A DNA stretch of 53,271 nt from CBDAPI01 sp964565865 (GCA_964565865.1 CAZMGM010000014.1:1-53271), one strand, 5' to 3'; shown: positions 17,651-26,551, numbered from the stretch's first letter. Notes: generated by a model from the letters alone, not told the origin. A program made the numbers and translations.

Positions 17651-18241
17651 TTGGACATACAGCGGCTGATCATCGGAATTACAGGTGCCACGGGAACGAT
17701 TTTCGGCATCCGAATGCTGGAAGTCTTGAAGGCATTGGATGTCGAAACCCATCTAATCGTCAGCAAGTGGGGAGCTCGAACTCTGGCCCTCGAGACCGAC
17801 TATAATCTCAGGCAGCTGAAGGATCTGGCGACAGCCACATATGCTCCTGGCGATATGGGCGCTGTCATCTCGAGCGGGTCCTTCACGACCCACGGGATGG
17901 TGATTGCGCCGTGCAGTATGAAGACCCTTTCGGCCATCGCCCACGGCCAGGGTGACAATCTCATCAACAGGGCTGCCGATGTGGTTCTCAAGGAACGCCG
18001 GAAACTGGTCCTCATGGCCCGGGAAGCCCCTCTAAGCGAGATTCACCTGGAGAACATGCTCAAGCTTGCCCGACTGGGCGTCGTTATCTATCCTCCCCTG
18101 CCCGGTTTCTACAACCGTCCCGAAAGCCTGGAGAATATGGTGGATCACATTGTAATGAGGGTGCTGGATCAGTTCGGCCTCCACCTGGACCTGGTGGAGC
18201 GCTGGGGCGGGAAAATATCCTCCCCCGTCGAGTCGGTGTAG
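17651..18241 (+). CDS. ubiX: UbiX-type flavin prenyltransferase
   Basis: Makes prenylated FMN, the cofactor of UbiD-family (de)carboxylases. The 196 residues show the flavoprotein start RLIIGITGATGTIFGIRMLEVL, the SSGSFTTHGMVIAPCSMKTLSAIAHG segment (split about residues 76-101), DVVLKERRKLVLMAREAPLSEIHLENML, and PPLPGFYNRP. Start taken as the TTG at 17651 because the conserved sequence begins immediately; no upstream ATG fits. No ubiD lies in the window, so the decarboxylase partner is elsewhere. It is divergent from the PaaK-like gene with a short spacer (95 bp). Confidence 0.95.
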   Translation: MDIQRLIIGITGATGTIFGIRMLEVLKALDVETHLIVSKWGARTLALETDYNLRQLKDLATATYAPGDMGAVISSGSFTTHGMVIAPCSMKTLSAIAHGQGDNLINRAADVVLKERRKLVLMAREAPLSEIHLENMLKLARLGVVIYPPLPGFYNRPESLENMVDHIVMRVLDQFGLHLDLVERWGGKISSPVESV

Positions 18242-18291
18242 CGAGTCTTTCCTACCTCGACAGGATGAGCCCATCCTCGGAGGGGCGTACT

Positions 18292-18897
18292 CTAGAGGGC
18301 GCTTGAAACCACCGCGCGAACGTCGGAAGGAAGCGTCTTGACAAGCTCGCGGGCAACTCGATGACCCTGTGAAGACATTTTCTTCCAGGTTTTCCGAAGG
18401 ATGTCCGTGACCTTTTCTTCCTCGTGTCCGTCCAGAAAGTCGGCTAACTCGTTCTCTAGGAACACCAGGCAGATCGCATCCTCAAAAAGTTGAACCTCCG
18501 GGTCCAGTTTCATACGCAGCTTCTGAACCAGTGCCTGAACTCGCTGAATCGTCTCCTGGGAGTAGCCGCTTTCCTTAAGCATCTCTCCGGCCTGTTGAGA
18601 GTGGAATCTCAAGAGGGTTTTCCTCCAGCGATGATATCCGCTTCGGTCCATTGAATAGTTGCTGCGGGGGATCTCCCAGCGCCGTAAATGCTGGCAACGG
18701 GCGGCCAGTAAAAGACTCTCAGAGGCGTCATTGGACAGTTGCTCCACCCAGTGATGGAGGCGCTGGTGATATAGGAGCGACCAGGGAACTTCCCGGCCCT
18801 GGACGACGATCACCCTGGGATCTTCCCGGTGGGAAGCGTCGAACAGCTGTAGTGCTTTGCGGTACCGGGCAGCTTCGGATCCCCGGCCGGAAGCCAT
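18292..18897 (-). CDS. DUF4202 protein
   Basis: About 201 residues starting at the ATG at 18897, which has AGGAGG 5 nt upstream; a longer start at 18942 is possible but lacks such a signal. The conserved centre ARCQHLRRWEIPRSNYSMDR followed by GYHRWRKTLLRFH marks the DUF4202 family, with histidines suggestive of a metal-binding helical (HD-like) fold (inference). Function unknown. It is the last gene after the LeuB-family gene on the same strand, with about 130 bp between them, so co-transcription is possible but not sure. Confidence 0.85.
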   Translation of the reverse strand: MASGRGSEAARYRKALQLFDASHREDPRVIVVQGREVPWSLLYHQRLHHWVEQLSNDASESLLLAARCQHLRRWEIPRSNYSMDRSGYHRWRKTLLRFHSQQAGEMLKESGYSQETIQRVQALVQKLRMKLDPEVQLFEDAICLVFLENELADFLDGHEEEKVTDILRKTWKKMSSQGHRVARELVKTLPSDVRAVVSSAL

Positions 18898-19026
18898 CTC
18901 CACCTCCTGGGCCACTATTTCCCCTCTCTGGTTATCAACCACATTCCTGACATGGATTTCTCCGCCTGTCTCGGTTTGATCGAGCCCCTAGCAATCGGAA
19001 AAAACTTCGACAGAGTAGATTGTCCG

Positions 19027-20106
19027 TCATTCGACGGTGACTCGATTGGCTATCTCATCACCGATCCTGGAGGTGGACATGCCTGCTTCCTGGATGTCCG
19101 TAGCGGACAGACCGGGAATGGCACCCGACTTGAGGAAGGAAATGCAGGCTTTCTCGACCAGGCCAGCAGCCTCGGCCTCCCCCAGGTGGTCGAGCATCAT
19201 CTGGCCGGCGAAGATGCAAGCCAGGGGGTTGATTACATTCATTCCCGTGTATTTGGGAGCACTGCCGCCAATCGGCTCGAACATGGAAACCCCTTCCGGA
19301 TTCAGGTTACCTCCCGCTGCGATTCCCATCCCCCCCTGCACCATGGCCCCCAGGTCGGTGATGATGTCCCCAAACATGTTTCCGGTGACGATGACATCGA
19401 ACCATTCTGGATTTTTTACCATCCACATCGTGATGGCATCCACGTGAGCATACTCCCGCTTCACGTCAGGAAAGTCGCGTTCGCCCATCTCGTGAAAGGC
19501 TCGCTCCCAGAGATCGTACACGTAGGTAAGGACATTGGTCTTCCCGCACAAGGTCAGCGTCTTTCCTTTGTTCCGTTTTCCGGTGTACTCGAAGGCGTAC
19601 CTCAGGCACCGGTCCACAGCATGCCGCGTGTAGACCATGGACTGCACAGCCACTTCCTGGGGAGTACCCGGTCGTGTAACGCCGCCAGTTCCCGTATATA
19701 GCCCTCCTGAGTTTTCGCGCACCACTACAAAGTCGATTTCGGTTGGCCCCTTGTCTCTGATGGGTGTCTCGACGCCGGGGTAGAGTTTCACCGGGCGTAG
19801 GTTGATGTATTGATCCAATTCGAATCGGGTACGTAGCAGAATCCCCTTCTCCAGAATTCCTGGTTTGACGTCGGGATGACCGATGGCCCCGAGAAAAATG
19901 GCGTCCTGTCCTCTGAATTCTTCTAGGATTGAATCGGGGACTAGATCCCCTGTCTCCAGGTAACGATCGCCTCCCAGATCGTAATGGGAGGTGTCCAATT
20001 TGAAGCCGCACCGCTTGGCAGCTGCGCCGACGACTTTCACGCCTTCGCGAAGAACCTCCGGACCCGTACCGTCTCCTCCGATCAGAGCAATTCTGTAGGC
20101 TCTCAT
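19027..20106 (-). CDS. Isopropylmalate/isocitrate dehydrogenase family protein (LeuB-like)
   Basis: NAD-dependent oxidative decarboxylase of 2-hydroxy acids, 359 residues. Segments seen are IALIGGDGTGPEV, ILLRTRFELDQYINLRPVKL, DFVVVRENSGGLYTG, KTNVLTYVYDLW, DVIVTGNMFGDIITDLGA and MFEPIGGSAPKYTG. The form LLRxRFELDxxINLRP resembles the mycobacterial LeuB branch, and the two leucines that contact the isopropyl group in LeuB are kept, so 3-isopropylmalate is the best guess. However, no leuA, leuC or leuD is nearby. Instead it follows the ALDH-like gene by 38 bp in an apparent operon, so another 2-hydroxy-diacid is possible. Confidence 0.85.
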   Translation of the reverse strand: MRAYRIALIGGDGTGPEVLREGVKVVGAAAKRCGFKLDTSHYDLGGDRYLETGDLVPDSILEEFRGQDAIFLGAIGHPDVKPGILEKGILLRTRFELDQYINLRPVKLYPGVETPIRDKGPTEIDFVVVRENSGGLYTGTGGVTRPGTPQEVAVQSMVYTRHAVDRCLRYAFEYTGKRNKGKTLTLCGKTNVLTYVYDLWERAFHEMGERDFPDVKREYAHVDAITMWMVKNPEWFDVIVTGNMFGDIITDLGAMVQGGMGIAAGGNLNPEGVSMFEPIGGSAPKYTGMNVINPLACIFAGQMMLDHLGEAEAAGLVEKACISFLKSGAIPGLSATDIQEAGMSTSRIGDEIANRVTVE

Positions 20107-20144
20107 ACTGAGGGTCTCCCTGTAATTTTCCGCATGGTCAAGAC

Positions 20145-21566
20145 TTAGAGGGCTGTCTGAAATGCCCGGGCCCGGAACAGAAAGTCAACCAGATTCCCCT
20201 CGTGGGGCTGCAGCCAGTTTAGCTGGATGGTACGGATCGGGCCCAGATTCAGACGGTTGATGTTGGTGGCGTCGAGGAAAGACCTGCATAGCCGCTCATC
20301 TTCCGTGATCATCGTGGCTACGAGTGTCGATCTGATCTGTGGGAGCATCTTCTCCTGAGGGCACCGGACCACGCTGACGAAGGGAAACATGAACTCGGTA
20401 TTGGCTAGGATCCGTTCGGGCGAGTCACAGTGGACGACGGTGGGCCGCAGATAGGCACAGCGCTCTCTTTCGTCCAGTCGGTCGCCTTCCCGAAACCGAG
20501 CTGTGACGTCTTCCACACCCGTCTCCCCGAGGCCCTGCTGGATAGTGGCATCGATGGCCTGGGCCTGACCAGGAACCGTGAAGGCCGCCAGGGCCGCCTC
20601 TGGATCCCGGGGTGACATAGGAGCGATGGGGCCAAGGCGTTCGGCCAGGGCTTGGGCGATCTTATCGGTATGCCGTGAGGCCCAGATCCCCGAGCAACTA
20701 ATGCAGCTCCTTCCGCTGTTGATCAACACACTGTCGAGCATCACGTCCAGGTGCTTTTCCCATTGGTCCACCTGGTCATCAGCCAGAAGAATCTTGCTGA
20801 AACCCGGTCCGTGGACCTGAACGGTTGGATTGTCCTGGTACTGTTCGACGGTCGGCGTCCCTCCGAAAATCAAGTTACGCGGAGCATGTTGTAGAACAGC
20901 AGCTCCTGCGTCAGCTCCTCCCGGATACAGGGCAATTGCCTCTCGTGGTATACCCGCCTGAAAAAAAGCCTCCGACATTCGATAGGGAGTCCAGGGTTCC
21001 TGCGGACCCGGTTTGAATACCAGGCCGATCTGCAGGGGGAGGACGGGTAGCCAGAGACCATGGACCCCGGGAGAGTTAGACGGCAAGACCATTCCCAGCA
21101 CAGGCGTCGTGGCCTGGTAGCTGCGCATTACGCCGTTTTCCTCTCCATAGCCCCTTTCCAGGATTTCCAGGTCCAGACCCCTGGTCAGGGACTGCAGGAT
21201 CTCCTTCATATGGGTCAGGACGTAGTGCAGTTTTTCCATATTTTTGACGCACATGTTTTCGGGGAGCCCTGTGGTGGCAGATTGATACGTCACGAACTCG
21301 TCCGGGGTCTGGACCCCATCTCCGGCGGGAAGCTCTGCTGTCATAAAGAGCTCTGCGGCACTTTCCAGCATGGAGATGAGTTCTCGGATGGGGATTGCCT
21401 GCAGGGATGCCCGGGCCTCTCTGGCGCGCCGGAGGTCACGCTGGATCATCCCGCCAATGGCCTGACTGACTTCGGCCAGCGGCTCGCCGCTCTCGAAATG
21501 CACGACTCTGTCGACATCCAGACTCTTGTAGGGCTGGCCCCATCGCAAAACCGGGAAATGGATCAC
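20145..21566 (-). CDS. Aldehyde-dehydrogenase-superfamily enzyme, probable acyl reductase
   Basis: 473 residues with the ALDH fold: LPSNSPGVH (161-169) for the cofactor loop, VFKPGPQEP (183-191) with the cofactor-contacting lysine, FGGTPTV (234-240), catalytic-cysteine region NSGRSCISCSGIW with Cys288 (a second Cys291 is close), and the late motif EFMFPFVSVV. It diverges from typical ALDHs, as the usual GQ before the cysteine and the ELGGK segment are not clear. It lies 88 bp after a LuxE-like acyl-activating gene, recalling the LuxC/LuxE reductase-synthetase pair, and I therefore favour reduction of an activated acid to an aldehyde (inference). The LeuB-family gene follows after 38 bp. Confidence 0.8.
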   Translation of the reverse strand: MIHFPVLRWGQPYKSLDVDRVVHFESGEPLAEVSQAIGGMIQRDLRRAREARASLQAIPIRELISMLESAAELFMTAELPAGDGVQTPDEFVTYQSATTGLPENMCVKNMEKLHYVLTHMKEILQSLTRGLDLEILERGYGEENGVMRSYQATTPVLGMVLPSNSPGVHGLWLPVLPLQIGLVFKPGPQEPWTPYRMSEAFFQAGIPREAIALYPGGADAGAAVLQHAPRNLIFGGTPTVEQYQDNPTVQVHGPGFSKILLADDQVDQWEKHLDVMLDSVLINSGRSCISCSGIWASRHTDKIAQALAERLGPIAPMSPRDPEAALAAFTVPGQAQAIDATIQQGLGETGVEDVTARFREGDRLDERERCAYLRPTVVHCDSPERILANTEFMFPFVSVVRCPQEKMLPQIRSTLVATMITEDERLCRSFLDATNINRLNLGPIRTIQLNWLQPHEGNLVDFLFRARAFQTAL

Positions 21567-21579
21567 GAGCCTTTCTCCT

Positions 21580-21607
21580 CTAGTAGTCCGTGGTGGAAGT
21601 AGGCACG
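21580..21607 (+). repeat. CTAGCAG dispersed repeat, copy 2
   Basis: CTAGTAGTCCGTGGTGGAAG then TAGGCACG, matching the consensus CTAGCAGTCCGTGGTGAAAG with two changes in the first 20 positions. It lies between the LuxE-like and ALDH-like genes. Confidence 0.65.
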
Positions 21608-21654
21608 GGTTGCTGTAGAAAACAGAAGCCGGAGGCCTCCACGAATAAAAATTT

Positions 21655-22764
21655 TCAATAGACTCCCACCGTTATGGTTTGCGCCAGAGCACGATAAGGG
21701 CGTAGCCCGCTGACACCGTCCCAGGGGAACTGCTGACAAGGAGGCTCTCGTTCGCCCTCGTCTCGCTCCAGAAAACGAGGCATAAAGAATTCTTTGGTCA
21801 GAGTAGTCAGCAGGATCCGACCGGACTCTCCGTAATCAACGATTCTCCCCGGCTCGTCGAAGTCCACTACCTGAATTGCGGCCCTGGGCTGGGGCGCATG
21901 ATAGGTAATCTTGTACTTGTCAGCCGGGTCAAACGGCTTGGACGGGGCCAGCCCCATCAAGGTATTACCGTAGGTTGGTGTCAGGTAGGCTCCGTCCAGC
22001 AATTCCTCAACCGCGAACCGATACCACTGAGGAGTAAACTCGGTCCCACCTCCGAAGATCCCCTTGATGCCAACCTTGCTGATGCTCTTTCCCGCTTTCT
22101 CCAGACGGTCGGCCAGAGCTTCCAGAAGCTTTGGCGTCGTGAACATGCAGCGGATCCCTGGGTGTGTTTCGAGGAGCGTCATCGCCTGGTCGATGACATG
22201 CCTCTGGTACTCGAGAAGCTCATCCTTGGCGCCCCTCCTGATCAGCTTGATCACCCAGCGCGGATCCAGATCTACGCAAAAACAGATCCCACCCCGGGTT
22301 TGCGCCAGGTGCTCGACGGCCAGGCGCAATCGCCGGGGTCCGGAAGGCCCCAGCATGATCCAGTCGGATCCCAGGGGAAAGTGTTGCTCAGGAAGCGTTT
22401 TGGAAAACAGCTCGTAGTCGATGCGGAAATCGTCAATGTTGACCCGGGACTTGGGAATACCTGTAGTACCGCCAGTTTCGAAGACACTCACCGGATGATC
22501 TGTAAGAGCCCTGGGTACCCACCTATGGACCGGTCCTCCTCGTAGCCAATCATCTTGGAAGAGCCCGAATTGTTTCAGATCATCAAACCCGCGGACCTTT
22601 TCTCGAGGATCCCAGCCAGCTTTTTCTGCCCATTCGAGCCAGAACGGACAACCGGTCTCCGGGCTGAAATGCCACTGAAGCATATCTCGCAGATGGGCGT
22701 CCAGCTTCGCCCGATGATCCCGGCTTTCCGATTCGAATATGCCTGAACTCATGCCTGTCATCAT
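21655..22764 (-). CDS. LuxE/PaaK-like acyl-activating enzyme
   Basis: 369 residues of the adenylate-forming type without the full ANL C-terminal domain. The nucleotide loop is ETGGTTGIPK at 96-105. Other segments are MLGPSGPRRLRLAVEHLA, RCMFTTPKLLEALADRLEK, GIFGGGTEF, YGNTLMGLAP and GRILLTTLTKEFFMPRFLERDEGE. The length and lack of a long C-terminal domain resemble acyl-protein synthetase LuxE more than full CoA ligases. It is first in a run with an ALDH-like gene and a LeuB-like gene on the same strand. Inferred role: ATP-dependent activation of a carboxylic acid handed to the ALDH partner. The start is the first of several near Met codons and could be a few residues later. Confidence 0.75.
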   Translation of the reverse strand: MMTGMSSGIFESESRDHRAKLDAHLRDMLQWHFSPETGCPFWLEWAEKAGWDPREKVRGFDDLKQFGLFQDDWLRGGPVHRWVPRALTDHPVSVFETGGTTGIPKSRVNIDDFRIDYELFSKTLPEQHFPLGSDWIMLGPSGPRRLRLAVEHLAQTRGGICFCVDLDPRWVIKLIRRGAKDELLEYQRHVIDQAMTLLETHPGIRCMFTTPKLLEALADRLEKAGKSISKVGIKGIFGGGTEFTPQWYRFAVEELLDGAYLTPTYGNTLMGLAPSKPFDPADKYKITYHAPQPRAAIQVVDFDEPGRIVDYGESGRILLTTLTKEFFMPRFLERDEGEREPPCQQFPWDGVSGLRPYRALAQTITVGVY

Positions 22765-22812
22765 CCTCAGGTCAGTTTATCTGATGGAGGCTACCGCCGT
22801 TCGCTAGAATGC

Positions 22813-24039
22813 TTATCCGGTGCGGGCCCAATCTCCCATGATCCTACCAATCTGGCGGGCGGCCTGCTGGATTCGCTGCGTGTTCTCGACCAGCGCCAGG
22901 CGCACGAAGCCCTCCCCATCCTCTCCAAAGCCGATGCCAGGGGCCATCGCCACCTCGGCATCTTCCATCATGCGAACGACAAACTCCATGGAACCCCAGG
23001 AGCGATACTCACTCGGAATTGGGGCCCACAGGAACATCCCGGCTCTCGGCGAGTCGAACTCCGGCCAGCCAATCTGGCGAAGACGACCAACCAGTACGTC
23101 ACGGCGTTCCTGGTAGATCTGAGACTGTGTTTTGGAAAGTCTCTCGTAGTCACGCAGGCCAATGATGGAAGCAATCTGAATAGCCTGGAAAACGCCATAG
23201 TCATAGTAGCCTTTTACCCGGGCAAGACCTCCTATGAGGGTAGGGTTGCCGCTGCAATAGCCAATTCTCCAGCCTGCCATATTGAAGCTCTTGGACATCG
23301 TGGTGAACTCGACTCCAACCTCCTTGGCTCCAGGGGCCTGAAGAAAGCTGGGTGGACGGTAGCCGTCAAAAGAGATCCCGCCGTAGGCGAGATCGTGGAC
23401 GACGATCAGTCCGTGGCGCCGCGCCAGTTTGACCACTTCCCGGAAAAACTCCACTTCTACCGTGTGGGCAGTAGGATTGTGGGGGTAATTCATGAACAGT
23501 ACCCGGGGGTGCGGAACGTGGGTCCGGCACACGTGATCGACCTGGCTTAGGAAACGCTCGTCATTATCAATCCTTAAGGGCAGACAACTGCCCCCGGCCA
23601 GAATCACGCCGTAGCTGTGTATTGGATAAGAAGGAGCTGGAACGATGGCCGTGTCGCCCGGACCGATGACCGCCAGACAGAGGTGAGCGAAGCCCTCCTT
23701 GGATCCGATCGTGGCGATGACCTCGGTCTCCGGATCCAATTCTACTCCGTACTGCTGGTCGTAAAGCACTGAGATCTCGCGGCGCAGGTTGTAAATGCCG
23801 GAAGCTGCCGAGTAACGGTGATTGCGGGAGTCCTGCACGACTTCGCACAGCTTTGCCACGATGGAATTGGGCGTGGCATCTGTAGGATTCCCCATTGCCA
23901 TGTCGATAATGTCCAGACCCTTTCGGCGTTTTAGATACTTGATCCGGTTGATCTCCCCAAACAGGTACGGAGGCAATCTCGACATCCGATCGGTCAATTG
24001 GATGAACTTCTTGTTGCCACCACTCTCTTTCTTGGCCAT
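22813..24039 (-). CDS. Class I aminotransferase (AlaC / LL-DAP-aminotransferase-like)
   Basis: PLP fold-type I aminotransferase, about 408 residues from the ATG at 24039; the 40 residues upstream in the longer frame look noncoding. Seen are DMAMGNPTDATP, GSKEGFAHLCLAV, PAPSYPIHSYG, NYPHNPTAHTV, HDLAYGGISFDGY, and the cofactor lysine in TMSKSFNMAGWRIGY. This pattern is closest to alanine/glutamate transaminases of the AlaC type and LL-diaminopimelate aminotransferase. A TATAAT lies 10 nt before the ATG with no Shine-Dalgarno, suggesting a leaderless message. No pathway neighbours are evident. Confidence 0.9.
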   Translation of the reverse strand: MAKKESGGNKKFIQLTDRMSRLPPYLFGEINRIKYLKRRKGLDIIDMAMGNPTDATPNSIVAKLCEVVQDSRNHRYSAASGIYNLRREISVLYDQQYGVELDPETEVIATIGSKEGFAHLCLAVIGPGDTAIVPAPSYPIHSYGVILAGGSCLPLRIDNDERFLSQVDHVCRTHVPHPRVLFMNYPHNPTAHTVEVEFFREVVKLARRHGLIVVHDLAYGGISFDGYRPPSFLQAPGAKEVGVEFTTMSKSFNMAGWRIGYCSGNPTLIGGLARVKGYYDYGVFQAIQIASIIGLRDYERLSKTQSQIYQERRDVLVGRLRQIGWPEFDSPRAGMFLWAPIPSEYRSWGSMEFVVRMMEDAEVAMAPGIGFGEDGEGFVRLALVENTQRIQQAARQIGRIMGDWARTG

Positions 24040-24049
24040 GACGGGCAGA

Positions 24050-24055
24050 ATTATA
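24050..24055 (-). promoter_or_regulatory. Putative -10 of the aminotransferase gene
   Basis: TATAAT on the minus strand ends 10 nt before the preferred ATG at 24039. This spacing also supports the shorter start. Confidence 0.5.
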
Positions 24056-24160
24056 GCAGCCCTTGGGGTCACAGCCGGTGCAGGGACATCTGCTTCGTTG
24101 CTCCTCCTTGCCGATGCTTTGGCATGGCCTGCATCGGTTCGCCTTGCATCGCCCCGCAAC

Positions 24161-24192
24161 GCGACGCGCGGGACTTCTACACGGACTGCTAG
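24161..24192 (-). repeat. CTAGCAG dispersed repeat, copy 3
   Basis: On the minus strand CTAGCAGTCCGTGTAGAAGT followed by CCCGCGCG. It lies in the 190-bp gap between the cytochrome and aminotransferase genes. Confidence 0.7.
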
Positions 24193-24235
24193 CCCACTCG
24201 GAGGGTCGCTCTTCCGTAACCCCGAGATCCCCCGG

Positions 24236-26551
24236 TTACTGCTGACCTTCTTTCATCTGAGACTTGATCCGGGCAATCAACTGTCCGGGTCCCGGCGCAC
24301 CGGCCGGGAGCAGCTCCTGCAGTTTTTTGGTCTGGAAGAGGGCCTGATCCCACTGCCGTACCTGTACATAGAAAACAGCCAGCGCATATACGATGTCCGG
24401 ATCAGCACTGTCCAGTTCATGGGCTGCTAGAAGCACCCGTTCCGCTTCAGCCCGAAGGCCAAGGTGCTGGAGGATCAGTGCATAGTTGTAGCGGACTCTA
24501 GGTCGATTCGGCAGCAGTTGAACGGCAGTGGACAGAGAACTGTGTGCTTCCTCGAGCTTTCCTATTTCTGCCAACAGGAGACCCAGGGAATAGTGGGCTT
24601 CTCCTTCTTCCGGCGCCTGCTCGATGAGATTGCGAAAGACCTTCTCCGCTTCACCGTTGCGGGCCTGGCGATTGTAGAGGTTCGCCAGGTTCACATAGGC
24701 AGGAAGAAAAGCGGGATCCATCTCGAGGCTACGCCGGTATGACTCTTCGGCCTGCTTGAGGTCACCCCTGGTCTCTTCCAGAAACCCCAGGTTTAAATGA
24801 GATGCAGGCATGTCAGCCAGCCATTCCTGCCCGTCGGTAAATTCCTGTAGGGCTAAACGAAAGGAGTCTTTGTGCTGAGGGAGCATCTCATCAGCAGGCG
24901 TCGCGGCCAGGACCCGTGCCGCTTCCATCCTCACGGTTCGAAAACGGTCGTCTAACAGAGGACCCAGATTTGTCAGCTTGATTTGGGGACCAAGGAACTC
25001 GAGTCCCCGGACGGCAAAAAACCGTACCAGAGGGCTTGCGTCCTCCAGAGCCGGGAGCCTGGCTTCCGGTGCCGACTCACTGTAGCTCCGGATCAAGTCA
25101 AGCGCCGTTGCCCTGACAATGTCAGGCTGTTCCAAGTCCCGGATCAGTGCAGCCAGTTGGTCCGCTGCTGGGGTCTCACCGTTCAGTGCCGCCTGGAAAG
25201 CCTCGCCGTAGTGTAGTTCTCTTCCTGGTTGGGGCCCGTACCAGGCGTCCAACCTGTCTGCGGCCCAACGGTCGCTGCGATCGGTATGACACTGGGTGCA
25301 GGCGTTGGGGACCCCCAACCTGACGGAAAGGTCAGGCCGGGGCACACGGAAGCTGTGATCGCGGCGTGGGTCGACGACCATGAAGGTACGCTCCGGCATG
25401 TGGCAGCTGACACACTCTGTTCCCGTTCCCTTTTGCTTTGACCCTCCGTCACTGGAGTGGAAATGATGCGACGGAGAATCATAGTCGGCAAGTCTCAAGC
25501 CCGTGAAAGCTCTGACCGGCTGCTGCGGTTGATGGCACTGGGTGCACAACTCGTTACCTGTTTTTTTCAGGTTGAGACTGTGTGGGTCGTGGCAATCCGA
25601 ACAGCTCACACCCTGATCAAACATCTTGCTCTGAAGAAACGACCCGTAAACATAGACCTCTTCGCGGATCTGTCCATCTGAAAAATAGAGCCCTTCACCC
25701 AGAGTCTGGAGCCGGAAATGGTCTTCGAAAGCACCGTGGTGTGGATATCGTTCACTGAACCGGCTGCGTCGGGAATGACAAGGGGCACAGGAGTCGACTT
25801 CGTATCGGGAGTTGAGCTTGTTCAATTTGAAACTAACCTTCAAACGGTAATCCCGCTCCGGGGATTCACTGGCTTCAGAGTATCTCGCCCAGTTCACGTG
25901 CTCCTCTCCCGGACCATGACAGGCCTGGCAGGAGACATTTAGCTCCGTCCAACTGGACTGGTAGGAATCGGTTACCGAGTCGTATCCTTTCTGGTAGTCC
26001 GTGGTATGGCACTCGGCGCACATCAGATTCCAGTTTTGATAGCGACCGGTCCAGTGAAGCGGATCGCCCGATTTGATCCTCTCCTCGGGGTAGAGGGAAA
26101 ACCAGCGTCTGGACTTCGTGTCCCAGGCAATTGTCAGACATTGCAATTTCCCGCCTGGCAACTCGATCAGGTATTGCTGGAGGGGAGATACTCCAAAGGT
26201 GTACTTAACATCGAAATCAGCCGAAATGCCGTCCGGTCCCTCCGTGTTGACCAGGAAACGGCCCTGACGCCGGGAGAATCGCGTCTCCACATCAAAAAGC
26301 TCGAAGCTTGCGTCATTAAAATCGCCCAGAACGGTGTCTTCAGTGGCGAACTGCATCGCCATATCATGGTGAGATCCACTCCATTGGACAGCCTGCTGCT
26401 GGTGGCATTTCACACAAGCTGTGTTGTTAACGAATCCGGCATGTTGTGGAGTCGAAGTGGTTTGCTTTTCAGATGTTTGGAAATCGGAACAAGATGCGAG
26501 CAGGCAACCGGCGATTCCGGTCCAAAGGGATAAATGCTTTCCAGCAGCCAC
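24236..26551 (-). CDS. Octahaem c-type cytochrome lipoprotein with HEAT and TPR repeats
   Basis: About 771 residues from the GTG at 26551 (an open frame extends to 26737). That start gives a compact lipoprotein signal, LWTGIAGCLLASC, with the lipidated cysteine at residue 21, and a TATACT lies 9 nt upstream. Eight CxxCH haem motifs occupy the N-terminal 60 percent: CVKCH, CAECH, CQACH, CAPCH, CSDCH, CTQCH, CVSCH, CTQCH. Then come HEAT-like helices (about residues 440-560) and at least four TPR units (SHLNLGFLEETRGDLKQAEES, AYVNLANLYNRQARNGEAEKVF and two more). Likely a periplasm-facing, membrane-anchored electron carrier or multihaem enzyme. Such cytochrome-TPR fusions are common in Acidobacteria and Planctomycetes; the substrate is unknown. 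It is divergent from a TPR protein gene. Confidence 0.9.
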   Translation of the reverse strand: MAAGKHLSLWTGIAGCLLASCSDFQTSEKQTTSTPQHAGFVNNTACVKCHQQQAVQWSGSHHDMAMQFATEDTVLGDFNDASFELFDVETRFSRRQGRFLVNTEGPDGISADFDVKYTFGVSPLQQYLIELPGGKLQCLTIAWDTKSRRWFSLYPEERIKSGDPLHWTGRYQNWNLMCAECHTTDYQKGYDSVTDSYQSSWTELNVSCQACHGPGEEHVNWARYSEASESPERDYRLKVSFKLNKLNSRYEVDSCAPCHSRRSRFSERYPHHGAFEDHFRLQTLGEGLYFSDGQIREEVYVYGSFLQSKMFDQGVSCSDCHDPHSLNLKKTGNELCTQCHQPQQPVRAFTGLRLADYDSPSHHFHSSDGGSKQKGTGTECVSCHMPERTFMVVDPRRDHSFRVPRPDLSVRLGVPNACTQCHTDRSDRWAADRLDAWYGPQPGRELHYGEAFQAALNGETPAADQLAALIRDLEQPDIVRATALDLIRSYSESAPEARLPALEDASPLVRFFAVRGLEFLGPQIKLTNLGPLLDDRFRTVRMEAARVLAATPADEMLPQHKDSFRLALQEFTDGQEWLADMPASHLNLGFLEETRGDLKQAEESYRRSLEMDPAFLPAYVNLANLYNRQARNGEAEKVFRNLIEQAPEEGEAHYSLGLLLAEIGKLEEAHSSLSTAVQLLPNRPRVRYNYALILQHLGLRAEAERVLLAAHELDSADPDIVYALAVFYVQVRQWDQALFQTKKLQELLPAGAPGPGQLIARIKSQMKEGQQ

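Noticed and set aside
24040..24159. N-terminal 40-residue extension of the aminotransferase
   Set aside because: It is Arg/Ala-rich, unlike family N-termini, and the putative promoter -10 lies inside it.
24419..24440. Further CTAGCAGCCCATG match in the cytochrome gene
   Set aside because: Only the first 13 bases agree and it is within a conserved coding region, so it is probably chance.
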